20,720 nucleotides of DNA from an uncultured Acetatifactor sp. (GCA_910578185.1 CAJTPN010000001.1:176015-196734), one strand, 5' to 3'. Counted from the first letter of the stretch, positions 7,615-16,224 are shown. Translations and numbers: made by a program. The notes: a model not told the origin generated them from the sequence alone.

Positions 7615-8517
7615 TTGAAAAAGAAGACAAGTAAGTTTGTATATGTCATTTTGGTTATTTTCATGGTATTGTCCATAGCGCTTATGGCATTTGCAAAAAT
7701 ACGGAGAGGCCAGTTTTTGGCGGAGGGAGATTCTATTATGGCGGATTTCTGTGTGACCATGGGGATCATCGGATTGGGCGCAGTTCTTGCTGTTATAGCC
7801 GTGATGGTTTTGCTGCTGCTGAAAGACAGGAGGGCAGGAAAGGCGCAAAAACTTTTGCTGCAGGAACTTGCCAAAACGCCGTTGTATCAACAGTGGTTTC
7901 ATGGAGAGGAAAAGCGGCTGAAAGACCGATGTCGTGTTTCCAGGATTTTTGCTGCTGTTTTTACGATTCCATTGCTGGCATATATAGGCTTTTCGCTTAT
8001 TATGCTCCTGGACGGTTTGGAAAGCTTTGGAGTGGTTATGTTTTTGTTCGCCGTTGTTGTCATATGGTTTTTGTGGTGGATATCTGATTACAGGATACAA
8101 TATTTGAAATCTCTTCTGGATTCCGTTTCGGAACAGCTGCCGCTGCCTTCGGATAAAGAGGATTTTGCAGGCCAATTTTCAGGAGAAGATGCGGGCAGGT
8201 TTTCTTATTGGGGGGTCCCTCAGGCATATGCTTCAAAAGCCTGTATAGGAAAGGGATATTCTTACTTCCGCCAAATGAGAAAGTGCCGGATAATCAGAAA
8301 TACGGATATTGAAAAAGTGGTTATAAAAAGTGAAATGCATCAGGCAGGATTAAAAGCGTATCATTTAAGAGTTTACTATATGATGGAAATTTACATAAAT
8401 GAAAAGGTATCGTGGTACGGGTATTTTGGTACACAGGAGGAGCTTAACACCGCGGTGGATACATTCAGGAAAAGCGGACTGGCTGGGGAGAAGGTACATT
8501 CATTTGTGACTAATTAA
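7615..8517 (+). CDS. Uncharacterised membrane protein with four predicted helices
   Basis: I do not recognise this 300-residue protein. It begins with a basic stretch and shows four hydrophobic segments at about 8-28, 45-69, 110-132 and 136-156. The loop between segments 2 and 3 (about 70-109) and the last 140 residues are soluble, charged and tyrosine-rich, probably cytoplasmic given the positive N-terminus. The C-terminal part (about 215-285) alternates strands and a helix like a small ligand-binding or PH-like fold, but I see no diagnostic motif. The TTG start is supported by AAAGGAGG at 7601-7608, 6 bases upstream. The gene stands alone between the terminator after cheR and a convergent exonuclease gene. 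No promoter could be assigned with confidence in 7481-7600. Confidence 0.8.
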   Translation: MKKKTSKFVYVILVIFMVLSIALMAFAKIRRGQFLAEGDSIMADFCVTMGIIGLGAVLAVIAVMVLLLLKDRRAGKAQKLLLQELAKTPLYQQWFHGEEKRLKDRCRVSRIFAAVFTIPLLAYIGFSLIMLLDGLESFGVVMFLFAVVVIWFLWWISDYRIQYLKSLLDSVSEQLPLPSDKEDFAGQFSGEDAGRFSYWGVPQAYASKACIGKGYSYFRQMRKCRIIRNTDIEKVVIKSEMHQAGLKAYHLRVYYMMEIYINEKVSWYGYFGTQEELNTAVDTFRKSGLAGEKVHSFVTN

Positions 8518-8587
8518 AAATAGGGTATGGCCTGTGGTGTTTACCATTGGCTCATTTGTCTTCCGGTGAAGGCGGACAATATGGCGT

Positions 8588-8620
8588 CCAAAACCGCCCC
8601 ATGATTGCGGACGGTTTTGG
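8588..8620. terminator. Hairpin between convergent genes
   Basis: CCAAAACCG at 8588-8596 and CGGTTTTGG at 8612-8620 form a perfect 9-base stem with a 15-base loop. It lies between two genes that point toward each other, where a bidirectional terminator is expected. The stem carries a T-run or A-run on each strand, but no separate T-tract follows. A second small inverted repeat lies just upstream (TTGTC and GACAA around 8558-8578). Confidence 0.5.
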
Positions 8621-8643
8621 GTGTAACGTGATAAATTGAGTTC

Positions 8644-9744
8644 CTAATAAGCGCTGATCATATGCAGTACATGTGTGGCATAAGTGGAAAATGCCTGTCG
8701 GTTTTTCTTTAGTTCATCTGTCAATTCAAAATAGTATTCGCGGCCTTTATAATCGCGTTTGAAGAAAGGTTCAAATACCACATCCCACTGGGGCAGATAA
8801 GCGGACATTTTTCGTGTATAGCAATTTGCGGCGGAAGCAGGGATGCGATAAGCTTTGTCCACAAATCCTGCAACGGATTTATGAAGCGCTACATCTTCTG
8901 CAGGAAGATAGTAATAATCGTGATAATTGGAGTAGAAATATTTTAGTTCTTCGTCGTAGATGGGAATTTTCAGGGAGCAATCTGTGCCTGTGCCACGGAA
9001 ATAGCAGCCGTTGGCATTGGCGGCAATGGATTTGGGCAGGGGCGTATCCAAGCCGAACATGATAAGCAATTCCCGGCGTTTGACACCGTTCACATCCTTG
9101 TATGAGTTAGCCTGAACCTTTCTCGCTTTCACAGGTTCGTTGAATAAGTCATAATAGGTCAGTATGGGGAGAATCTCCAACATTCCCTTCAGATCGTCAG
9201 CGTTGTGGAGCAGAAGGGCGTTTTCTGAAAACTCCGTTGGATTGCTGATATAATCGTGATAAATACCAATTAGTTCGCTTCCGGAAAAGACATCCTTTCG
9301 GTCAACCCCAAGAAAATGCTCCAGGGTTTTCTGCTTACAGTTGGGGAGTTTCAGAAAAGATTTATAGGGGGCTGCTCTCTTGTACAAATCAATTCCCTGA
9401 AGGTTGTCAAAATGATAGGGAAGCGACAGCAGCTCGCATTTCTGCAGGATAAATGGCAAGTCAAAATTATTTCCGTTAAAATGGATCAGATAGCGGTACA
9501 GTCTTGAAAAGTGAAAGAAGGCCTTTAAAATATCGGCTTCCTGATTATAATTTTCAGCCATCCACTGAATTGTCCGCCATTTTCCCGCAAGGTAATAAGC
9601 ACATCCGATCAGATATAGATAAGATGATTTTGCGGTAAAGCCAGTGGTCTCAATATCAATAAAAAGGATACGTTCCAAGGGCGCCAGTCTCTCCAGGGGA
9701 TAAGAGATCGAAAAGTTATCCAATGTTTCCTCAGAAATTCTCAT
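8644..9744 (-). CDS. YprB-type RNase H-like (DEDD) 3'-5' exonuclease
   Basis: This is a putative cytoplasmic exonuclease with the DnaQ/RNase H-like fold (YprB family). From the chosen start it has 366 residues, with the catalytic motifs in order: Exo I FIDIETTG (Asp30, Glu32), Exo II HFNGNNFDLPF (Asn93, Asp95) and Exo III HNADDLKGM (His180, Asp184). The last 150 residues have no motif I recognise. The ATG at 9744 is preceded by GGGAGG at 9755-9750, 5 bases away. A longer frame from 9786 would start inside the proposed promoter -10 element and lacks a ribosome binding site. The gene is divergent from rnf and convergent with the membrane protein. Its substrate and role (DNA repair or RNA turnover) cannot be told from sequence. 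Confidence 0.9.
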   Translation of the reverse strand: MRISEETLDNFSISYPLERLAPLERILFIDIETTGFTAKSSYLYLIGCAYYLAGKWRTIQWMAENYNQEADILKAFFHFSRLYRYLIHFNGNNFDLPFILQKCELLSLPYHFDNLQGIDLYKRAAPYKSFLKLPNCKQKTLEHFLGVDRKDVFSGSELIGIYHDYISNPTEFSENALLLHNADDLKGMLEILPILTYYDLFNEPVKARKVQANSYKDVNGVKRRELLIMFGLDTPLPKSIAANANGCYFRGTGTDCSLKIPIYDEELKYFYSNYHDYYYLPAEDVALHKSVAGFVDKAYRIPASAANCYTRKMSAYLPQWDVVFEPFFKRDYKGREYYFELTDELKKNRQAFSTYATHVLHMISAY

Positions 9745-9781
9745 GTCAGCCTCCCAAATGGTATTTTCTGTTTCCATTTTT

Positions 9782-9790
9782 ATCATAGCA
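9782..9790 (-). promoter_or_regulatory. Extended -10 promoter of the YprB-type gene
   Basis: On the minus strand bases 9790-9782 read TGCTATGAT, a TGn-TATAAT extended -10 with one mismatch. It lies about 38 bases before the chosen ATG. No good -35 is visible, which an extended -10 tolerates. The surrounding 9780-9843 is very A+T-rich. The opposite-strand rnf promoter should also lie here, but I could not pick one clean pair of hexamers for it. Confidence 0.45.
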
Positions 9791-9878
9791 TAAAATTTAA
9801 ATTTACAGTAGTATTTTGGTAAAAAAAATAGTATATTTAATTTATGGAGAAAAAAGTGCGAAAGGACTTAAGACAAAT

Positions 9879-11198
9879 ATGGCAAAATTGACATTTTTGG
9901 GAGGGATACATCCGTATGACGGAAAAGATTTGTCCAAAGATAAGCCTATTTCGGATGTTACGCCGGGAGGGGTGCTGGTATATCCTTTATCACAGCATAT
10001 TGGAGCGCCGGCGGAAGCCATTGTAGCCAAAGGCGACAGGGTACTTGTGGGGCAGAAGATAGCGGATGCGGGAGGGTTTGTCTCGGTACCCATTCACGCA
10101 TCCGTATCCGGTACTGTGAAAGGGATTGAACCCAGGCGTGTGGCCACTGGCGATATGGTGACAAGTATTGTGGTGGAAAATGATGGCTTGTATGAAGAGA
10201 CGGAATTTTGTCCCCCCGGAAAAGGTTTGGATGAGCTTGGCCGTGAAGAAATCATAAATGCGATCAGAGAGGCGGGAATCGTGGGAATGGGTGGAGCCGG
10301 TTTTCCAACCCATGTGAAGCTGTCTCCCAAGGAACCTGACAAGATTGAATATGTGATCGCTAACTGTGCGGAGTGTGAGCCCTATCTGACTTCCGACTAC
10401 CGCAGGATGCTGGAAGACACGGAAAAGCTGGTGGGAGGACTGAAAGTGATCCTGAAGCTGTTTCCAAATGCCAGGGGGATTTTGGCCGTGGAGGACAACA
10501 AACCGGATTGTATCGCAAGGTTGCGGCAGGCAACGCAAGAGGATGGTCGGATCAGCGTAAAGGCATTAAAGACCAAATATCCTCAGGGCGGGGAGCGCCA
10601 GCTGATTTATGCGGTGACGGACAGAAGGATCAACTCCAAGATGCTTCCGGCGGATGTTGGCTGCGTGGTGAATAATGTGGACACCATTGTGGCTATATAC
10701 AGGGCTGTTACAGAGGGCAGGCCTTTGATGGAACGGATAGTCACCGTCACAGGAGATGCCGTGGTGAATCCGGCCAATTTCAGGGTGAGAATCGGAACAG
10801 GTTATGATGAGATTCTGGCGGCGGCAGGAGGTTTCAAAGGGGAGCCGGAGAAAATCATCTGCGGCGGACCCATGATGGGGTTTGCCATGTTTGGATTGAA
10901 TGTCCCCTCTACCAAAACGGCTACGGCATTGTTAGCATTATCCAAAGATCAAGTATCCGCCATGGAACCCGGGCCTTGTATCAACTGCGGGCGCTGTGTG
11001 GAGGTTTGTCCTGGCAGGATTATCCCCAGCAGACTGGCAGATTATGCGGCGCATTTTGACGAGGATGGGTTTGTGGAGAATTACGGAATGGAGTGTTGCG
11101 AGTGCGGTTGCTGCAGTTTCGTATGTCCGGCCAGGAGACCTTTGACACAACAGATAAAGTCCATGCGTAAGCTGCAGCTGGCCAAAAGGAAAAAATGA
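9879..11198 (+). CDS. rnfC: Rnf complex subunit C (ferredoxin:NAD+ oxidoreductase)
   Basis: RnfC is the peripheral NADH/FMN-binding subunit of the membrane complex that moves electrons between reduced ferredoxin and NAD+ while pumping Na+ or H+. The 439-residue protein starts with the usual FLGGIHPYDGKDLS, then has the NuoF-like nucleotide/flavin fold with GMGGAGFPTHVKL at 137-149 and ANCAECEPYL at 161-170. It ends with two [4Fe-4S] motifs: Cys367, 370, 373, 377 and Cys406, 409, 412, 416. A long C-terminal repeat extension, seen in proteobacterial RnfC, is absent. I chose ATG 9879 by homology, with AAAGGA at 9861-9866. A TTG at 9816 is in frame but has no ribosome binding site. This is the first gene of a six-gene operon. 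Confidence 0.96.
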   Translation: MAKLTFLGGIHPYDGKDLSKDKPISDVTPGGVLVYPLSQHIGAPAEAIVAKGDRVLVGQKIADAGGFVSVPIHASVSGTVKGIEPRRVATGDMVTSIVVENDGLYEETEFCPPGKGLDELGREEIINAIREAGIVGMGGAGFPTHVKLSPKEPDKIEYVIANCAECEPYLTSDYRRMLEDTEKLVGGLKVILKLFPNARGILAVEDNKPDCIARLRQATQEDGRISVKALKTKYPQGGERQLIYAVTDRRINSKMLPADVGCVVNNVDTIVAIYRAVTEGRPLMERIVTVTGDAVVNPANFRVRIGTGYDEILAAAGGFKGEPEKIICGGPMMGFAMFGLNVPSTKTATALLALSKDQVSAMEPGPCINCGRCVEVCPGRIIPSRLADYAAHFDEDGFVENYGMECCECGCCSFVCPARRPLTQQIKSMRKLQLAKRKK

Positions 11199-11236
11199 GC
11201 GGCGCATGACGGAACAATAATTTAGGAGAAAAATCT

Positions 11237-12184
11237 ATGAGTGAATTGTATAAAGTATCGTCCAATCCTCATATCCGATCCAAAGTCACTATAAGCGGCC
11301 TGATGCTGGCGGTGATCATCGCATTAATGCCTGCCGCTGGCTTCGGAATCTATAATTTTGGATCACGGGCGTTGGTCGTGATTCTGGTGACTGTGGGGAG
11401 TACCGTTGCGACGGAGGTTTTATTTGGACTATACAGGAAAAAGATGACGGTTACGGATTTGTCCGCAGTGGTGACAGGGCTGTTGCTTGCTCTGAATCTA
11501 CCTGTGACAATTCCTCTTTGGATGGCAGTGTTGGGCGGTGTTTTTGCCATTTTGGTGGTTAAACTTTTATTCGGAGGCCTGGGGCAGAATTTTATGAATC
11601 CGGCCCTTGGCGCCAGATGTTTTTTACTGCTTTCTTTCCCTGGGGCCATGACCGCCTTTGACTGTGATGCATATTCGGGGGCTACGCCTCTGGCGGCTCT
11701 TAAGGCTGGGGAGCAGGTGAATGTTCTGGATATGTTTACAGGGCGTGTGAGTGGCACCATCGGGGAGACCTCCGTGCTGGCATTGTTGGCGGGAGCCTGT
11801 CTGTTGCTGGCGCTTGGGGTGATAGACTTAAGGATTCCAGGAAGTTACATAGCAACGTTTACTTTATTTGTGATTCTTTTTGGGGGACGTGGTACGGAGC
11901 CGGCGTATCTGGCGGCACAGCTTTCCGGCGGCGGTCTGATGCTAGGAGCATTTTTTATGGCAACCGATTATGTAACCAGACCCATCACGGTCAAGGGGCA
12001 ATATGTCTTTGGAGTGATATTGGGGTTATTGACAGGAATTTTTCGAATCTTCGGCCCTGGTGCGGAAGGCGTTTCCTATGCGATTATTCTTGGAAATCTG
12101 CTGGTGCCCTTAATAGAAAAATATACGAAGCCCAAAGCTTTCGGATACCGGAAGGGAGGGAAACGCCTTGAAAGAGAAAAGTGA
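11237..12184 (+). CDS. rnfD: Rnf complex subunit D
   Basis: RnfD is an integral membrane subunit related to NqrB. The 315-residue protein is a series of hydrophobic helices, as expected. The FMN attachment motif SGAT at 147-150 places the flavin on Thr150 by analogy with NqrB and RnfD of other bacteria. The NPALGARCFL segment just before it is also conserved. AGGAG 8 bases upstream supports the ATG. Its 3' end overlaps rnfG by 17 bases, consistent with translational coupling in the operon. Confidence 0.95.
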   Translation: MSELYKVSSNPHIRSKVTISGLMLAVIIALMPAAGFGIYNFGSRALVVILVTVGSTVATEVLFGLYRKKMTVTDLSAVVTGLLLALNLPVTIPLWMAVLGGVFAILVVKLLFGGLGQNFMNPALGARCFLLLSFPGAMTAFDCDAYSGATPLAALKAGEQVNVLDMFTGRVSGTIGETSVLALLAGACLLLALGVIDLRIPGSYIATFTLFVILFGGRGTEPAYLAAQLSGGGLMLGAFFMATDYVTRPITVKGQYVFGVILGLLTGIFRIFGPGAEGVSYAIILGNLLVPLIEKYTKPKAFGYRKGGKRLEREK

Positions 12185-12791
12185 TGTGAGCGTAATGTTA
12201 AAAGAAGCGGGAATTCTTTTTGCCATTACCTTGTTTGCGGGATTACTGCTTGGGGTGGTATATGAGCTGACCAAGGATCCTATCCGAATTCAGCAGGAAA
12301 AAGCGGTGCAGGAGGCATGTAAGGCGGTATTCGGCTCTGCGGAATCATTTCAGATGCTGGAATATACTCCGGATGCGGCGTTGGCGGAAGAACTTTCCGG
12401 ATCGGGAGTCAAAATAGGCAGTGTCTATGAAGCACTTGGAGGTGACGGGAGCCTTCTGGGGTATGTGCTGGAATCCACTTCCACACAGGGGTATTCCGGC
12501 AATATTGTGTTGTATCTGGGTGTTGCAAGGGATGGAACACTCAATGATATTTCCATTCTGGAAATATCGGAAACGCCGGGGCTTGGTATGTTGGCTCCTG
12601 ACTTGCTGGTACCTCAGTTCCATGACAGGCATGTGGAGAGCTTTGTTTATACCAAGACAGGAGCCGCGGCCGAAAATGAGATTGATGCCATATCAGGTGC
12701 AACTAAGACCACCAGGGCTATCACAAATGCGGTGAACGGAGGTCTGAAGGTTGCACAGGACTTGCTGAAAGGGGGTGACGGCAATGAATAA
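12168..12791 (+). CDS. rnfG: Rnf complex subunit G (covalent FMN protein)
   Basis: RnfG is anchored by one N-terminal helix (about 14-33) and carries FMN in an extracytoplasmic domain. The 207-residue protein contains the FMN-binding domain with GYVLES, SGNIVLYLGV, ETPGLG at 135-140 and the flavinylation motif SGATKTT at 176-182, in which Thr179 should carry the phosphodiester-linked FMN. Translation begins at TTG 12168 behind GGGAGGG at 12154-12160, spacing 7, inside the end of rnfD. An ApbE-type flavin transferase is required for this modification and is not in the window. Confidence 0.95.
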   Translation: MKEKSDVSVMLKEAGILFAITLFAGLLLGVVYELTKDPIRIQQEKAVQEACKAVFGSAESFQMLEYTPDAALAEELSGSGVKIGSVYEALGGDGSLLGYVLESTSTQGYSGNIVLYLGVARDGTLNDISILEISETPGLGMLAPDLLVPQFHDRHVESFVYTKTGAAAENEIDAISGATKTTRAITNAVNGGLKVAQDLLKGGDGNE

Positions 12792-13521
12792 AGTGGGAGA
12801 AAGACTCTACAACGGAATCGTAAAGGAAAATCCAACCTTTGTGCTGATGTTGGGAATGTGTCCAACACTTGCTGTCACGACTTCAGCGATGAACGGATTG
12901 GGGATGGGGTTGACCACTATGGTGGTGCTGGCACTGAGCAATCTGATTATATCCCTTCTTCGGAAAATTATTCCAAACAGGGTGCGAATTCCTGCTTTCA
13001 TTGTGATTATCGCTTCCTTTGTGACGGCGGTACAACTTTTGCTGGAGGCTTACATCCCGGCATTGAACAAATCACTGGGAGTTTACATTCCCTTGATCGT
13101 TGTAAATTGTATCATTCTGGGGCGGGCGGAGAGTTATGCCTACTCAAATTCGCCAATACCCTCTCTTTTTGATGGGCTTGGTATGGGACTGGGATTTACC
13201 GTTGCGCTGACCTGTATCGGTGCGGTGCGGGAACTACTGGGCGCAGGAGAGCTCTTTGGATTGGGATTACTGCCGGAATCCTTTGAACCCGTACGTATCT
13301 TTGGTCAGGCTCCCGGAGCGTTTTTTGTGCTTGCTGCACTGGTGGCGCTGCAAAATTATGTGAAGGGAATCAGAAAAAAGGCCGGTAAAAGCTATGAAAA
13401 GATCGGTTCCGGGTGCGGTGAAGACTGTGCGCATTGTTCAGATACAAGTTGTGGAAAGAGATTTTATGATACAAATGCGCAGACCGGCGGTCAGGAAGCT
13501 TTGGGCAAGGAGGGAAAGTAA
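12784..13521 (+). CDS. rnfE: Rnf complex subunit E, with cysteine-rich C-terminal tail
   Basis: RnfE is a six-helix membrane subunit that forms a pair with RnfA. The 245-residue protein has the conserved cysteines Cys26 (LGMCPTLA) and Cys109 (VVNCIILGRAE), which with the RnfA pair bind an intramembrane [2Fe-2S] centre in studied Rnf/Nqr complexes. After the last helix a hydrophilic tail from about residue 200 contains Cys211, 215, 218 and 223, a possible extra metal or cluster site not needed for the core fold. I chose ATG 12784 because AAAGGGGG at 12768-12775 is 8 bases upstream. A GTG at 12775 lies within that ribosome binding site. It overlaps rnfG by 8 bases. Confidence 0.94.
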   Translation: MNKVGERLYNGIVKENPTFVLMLGMCPTLAVTTSAMNGLGMGLTTMVVLALSNLIISLLRKIIPNRVRIPAFIVIIASFVTAVQLLLEAYIPALNKSLGVYIPLIVVNCIILGRAESYAYSNSPIPSLFDGLGMGLGFTVALTCIGAVRELLGAGELFGLGLLPESFEPVRIFGQAPGAFFVLAALVALQNYVKGIRKKAGKSYEKIGSGCGEDCAHCSDTSCGKRFYDTNAQTGGQEALGKEGK

Positions 13522-14106
13522 ATGGAAAGTGTGAAAGAATTACTGGTTATATTGATCAGCTCCTCCCTGATCAGCAATGTGGTGCTAAGTCAGTTTTTGG
13601 GTTTATGCCCTTTCCTGGGTGTGTCGAAAAAGACAAATACGGCTGCGGGTATGGGGACGGCGGTTATCTTTGTCATTACACTTGCCAGCGCAGTGGCCGG
13701 TCTAATTTATAAATTTGTTCTTCAGCCCCTGCATGCGGAGTATCTGAAGACCATTGTGTTTATTCTGGTGATTGCAGCGTTGGTGCAGTTCGTGGAGATG
13801 TTTCTGCGCAAGGCGATGCCTGCTTTGTATGAGGCGTTGGGGGTTTATCTGCCTTTGATTACTACAAACTGTGCGGTTTTGGGAGTGGCGATTACAAATG
13901 TGCAGAAGGAGTATGGGATTCTGGCAGGTATTGTAAACGGATTTGCCACGGCTGTGGGATTTACCATTGCAATAGTGATTCTGGCAGGTATTCGCGAGAA
14001 ATTGGAATATAATGATATACCGGGGCCTTTTCGGGGCATGCCCACAGTGCTGTTGACGGCAGGGCTGATGGCCATTGCATTCTGCGGATTTTCCGGATTG
14101 CTGTAG
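13522..14106 (+). CDS. rnfA: Rnf complex subunit A
   Basis: RnfA is the six-helix membrane partner of RnfE, with opposite topology. The 194-residue protein has the paired cysteines Cys29 (FLGLCPFLG) and Cys117 (ITTNCAVLG), ligands of the shared intramembrane iron-sulfur centre. The sequence is typical throughout and of normal length. Its ATG directly follows the rnfE stop codon, with GGAGGGAAAG just upstream inside rnfE, so the two are probably translated in a fixed ratio. Confidence 0.96.
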   Translation: MESVKELLVILISSSLISNVVLSQFLGLCPFLGVSKKTNTAAGMGTAVIFVITLASAVAGLIYKFVLQPLHAEYLKTIVFILVIAALVQFVEMFLRKAMPALYEALGVYLPLITTNCAVLGVAITNVQKEYGILAGIVNGFATAVGFTIAIVILAGIREKLEYNDIPGPFRGMPTVLLTAGLMAIAFCGFSGLL

Positions 14107-14121
14107 AAGGGAGATGGACAA

Positions 14122-14919
14122 ATGAGTATAATGGGTATTTTTGCCGCAGCTGCCATTGTAGGGTCTGTGGGAATCTTTGTAGGTCTCTTTTTAGGGGGTG
14201 CCGGTATCAAATTTAAGGTGGAGGTGGACGAAAAGGAAGAGGCCGTGCTGGCCGCGCTGCCGGGCAATAACTGTGGTGGATGTGGATATGCGGGCTGTTC
14301 CGGCCTGGCGGCTGCGATCGCTAAGGGTGAGGCGCCTGTTAACTCCTGTCCTGTGGGCGGAGCAGCAGTGGGTGACAAAATAGCAGCCATCATGGGTGTG
14401 GCTGCCAAATCTTCCGAGCGAATGGTTGCTTTTGTGGCATGCCAGGGGGACTGTGATAAAGTAAAGCAGGATTATGATTACAGCGGTGTCCGGGATTGCC
14501 GTATTATGAGGTTTGTGCCGGGAGGTGGACCAAAGGCATGTGACAGCGGCTGTCTTGGATATGGTACCTGTGTGGAGGTATGCCCTTTTGAAGCCATTCA
14601 TGTGGAGAACGGAGTGGCTGTCGTGGATAAGGAGGCATGTAAGGCCTGTGGGAAATGTGTGGAAGCGTGTCCCAGGCATTTGATATCGCTGATACCTTAT
14701 AAGGCAAAGTATGCGGTTGCATGCAGTTCCACCGACAAGGGGCCTGTCACCATGAAAGCATGTGAGACAGGATGTATCGGTTGCGGTATTTGTGCAAAAA
14801 ATTGCCCTGGTCAGGCGGTGGCTGTTGCGGATTTTCATGCAAAGATAGACCAGGACAAATGCGTGAGCTGCGGTGTCTGTGCCGAGAAATGTCCCAAGAA
14901 ATCCATCAAGTCTCTTTGA
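14122..14919 (+). CDS. rnfB: Rnf complex subunit B (polyferredoxin)
   Basis: RnfB is the likely entry point for electrons from ferredoxin. Residues 5-25 form a membrane anchor. A [4Fe-4S] domain (Cys51, 54, 59, 76 in CGGCGYAGC and NSCPVGG) follows. A central segment with Cys107, 111 and 126 precedes ferredoxin-type motifs at Cys140-154, Cys173-183, Cys214-228 and Cys247-257. The 265-residue length and order match clostridial RnfB. GGGAGA at 14109-14114 precedes the ATG. It ends the operon; no strong terminator hairpin follows in the next 140 bases. Confidence 0.96.
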   Translation: MSIMGIFAAAAIVGSVGIFVGLFLGGAGIKFKVEVDEKEEAVLAALPGNNCGGCGYAGCSGLAAAIAKGEAPVNSCPVGGAAVGDKIAAIMGVAAKSSERMVAFVACQGDCDKVKQDYDYSGVRDCRIMRFVPGGGPKACDSGCLGYGTCVEVCPFEAIHVENGVAVVDKEACKACGKCVEACPRHLISLIPYKAKYAVACSSTDKGPVTMKACETGCIGCGICAKNCPGQAVAVADFHAKIDQDKCVSCGVCAEKCPKKSIKSL

Positions 14920-15061
14920 ATAATTTAGAATAAGCGACAGCACCCAAAGCCTGGTCGAAGCCTGGTGCCGGGAGAATTTACGAGAGCGAAGCGAACGGAA
15001 ATTGCTCCGTCGGGAAGGGCACAAGGAGTAGGGTGCGGAACTGGAATAGGAGGCAGATCAC
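14920..15061 (+). other. Intergenic stretch with short direct and inverted repeats
   Basis: The gap between rnfB and the GH25 gene holds a tandem pair AAGCCTGGT (14947-14955 and 14958-14966). GCACC/GGTGC arms (14940-14944, 14964-14968) bracket the pair. A small hairpin ACGGA/TCCGT lies at 14995-15010. No T-run terminator or convincing promoter is visible. AGGAGG at 15049-15054 is the ribosome binding site of the next gene. The repeats may be a small dispersed element, which one window cannot show. Confidence 0.4.
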
Positions 15062-16159
15062 ATGAGAATGTCTGATGATTATGATGACCGGCCGGGGATG
15101 GCTGCAACTGTGGTATCGGCTGTGATTGCGGTAGCCACTTTTGTAGCGGTGATCCTGATTGTGGTGTTATTTATAAATGAAAACGGAAATCCCTTTAAGA
15201 TTCCTGTACAACAGAATGTTTCGGGGCAGGTGTCGGGAGGTATGTCTCACGGCGGGACAGGTTCGGATGTCGATGAACTGCCGGTGGGCGGTACTTTAAG
15301 ACCGGAAGATTTTGATTTTTGGGATATGTATCCGTTGCCGACGGAAGAGCCGCTTCCCACGGAAGCACCGGTTGAAGTGGTGGAAGATGATCCGTCCACG
15401 GACGGCAAACATACTTTAATACAATATGCGGACGGCAGTGAGGAGTGGGTTCAGATCAGCCCGAGTCTGCCGAAACATGATTTTGATTTCACAAAGCTGG
15501 TATGTCAGTCCAATCTGATGAAGTATTATGAAAATGGAAGAAAAACATCCTTTGTGGGCGTGGATATTTCCAAGCTGCAGGATTATGTGGATTTTACAAA
15601 AGTGAAAAAAGCGGGAATTGATTTCGTCATGCTGCGGGTGGGGGCCAGAGGTTATGGCACAGGGCAGCTTATGATAGATGAGAACTTTAAGGATAACATA
15701 GAGCGCGCCGTGGAAGCAGGGCTGGAAGTGGGAGTATATTTCTTTTCGCAGGCGGTCACGGTGGAGGAAGCTGTAGAAGAAGCCAATATGGTGATTGACA
15801 ATCTGTGGGATTATCAGATCAGTTATCCGGTAGCTTACGATATGGAATTTATACCCAATGATACGGCCAGGACGGATGGATTGGGAAAGGCGGAGAAGAC
15901 CGATATTGCCAAAGCCTTTCTGGACACCATTGCCGCAAATGGCTACAAGACAATGATCTATGGCAATAAGGAATGGCTGATCAAAGAGATTGATATGTCA
16001 AAGTTGACGGCATATGACGTATGGCTGTCCCAAGCGGCGGATATTCCGGACTATCCATATAAATTTACCATGTGGCAGTACAGCTATGAAGGCTCAGTGG
16101 ACGGAATTACAGGCTATGTGGATATGAATATCAGTTTTGTAAATTATGCGGATAAATAA
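15062..16159 (+). CDS. Membrane-anchored GH25 lysozyme (muramidase)
   Basis: This is a predicted cell-wall hydrolase of glycoside hydrolase family 25, which cleaves the MurNAc-GlcNAc bond of peptidoglycan. The 365-residue protein has a short cytoplasmic start, one membrane helix at about 14-37 and a long acidic and proline-rich stalk to about 160, with PLPTE repeated at 91-101. The GH25 barrel spans about 165-362: GVDISKLQ (Asp168), LRVGARGYG, VGVYFFSQ, the catalytic pair Asp260/Glu262 in YDMEF, and the late motifs WLSQ, WQY and GYVDMN. No cleavage site is evident after the helix, so it is probably a type II membrane protein acting outside the cell. AGGAGG precedes the ATG. Confidence 0.92.
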   Translation: MRMSDDYDDRPGMAATVVSAVIAVATFVAVILIVVLFINENGNPFKIPVQQNVSGQVSGGMSHGGTGSDVDELPVGGTLRPEDFDFWDMYPLPTEEPLPTEAPVEVVEDDPSTDGKHTLIQYADGSEEWVQISPSLPKHDFDFTKLVCQSNLMKYYENGRKTSFVGVDISKLQDYVDFTKVKKAGIDFVMLRVGARGYGTGQLMIDENFKDNIERAVEAGLEVGVYFFSQAVTVEEAVEEANMVIDNLWDYQISYPVAYDMEFIPNDTARTDGLGKAEKTDIAKAFLDTIAANGYKTMIYGNKEWLIKEIDMSKLTAYDVWLSQAADIPDYPYKFTMWQYSYEGSVDGITGYVDMNISFVNYADK

Positions 16160-16224
16160 ATGAAATGGGTCCTGCAGGGTTTGTATAAGTGTGTTGTAAT
16201 AGACCTTGCGTAACCTATATGGCG

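Noticed and set aside
9745..9786. A 14-residue N-terminal extension of the YprB-type exonuclease
   Set aside because: The ATG at 9786 falls inside the likely extended -10 element and has no ribosome binding site; ATG 9744 follows GGGAGG.
9844..9891. A 15-codon ORF overlapping the rnfC start as a leader peptide
   Set aside because: It has no ribosome binding site, no regulatory codon run and no alternative hairpins nearby.
14191..15024. A long open frame on the minus strand opposite rnfB
   Set aside because: It mirrors codon bias of the cysteine-rich rnfB, has no recognisable domain, and rnfB is certain.
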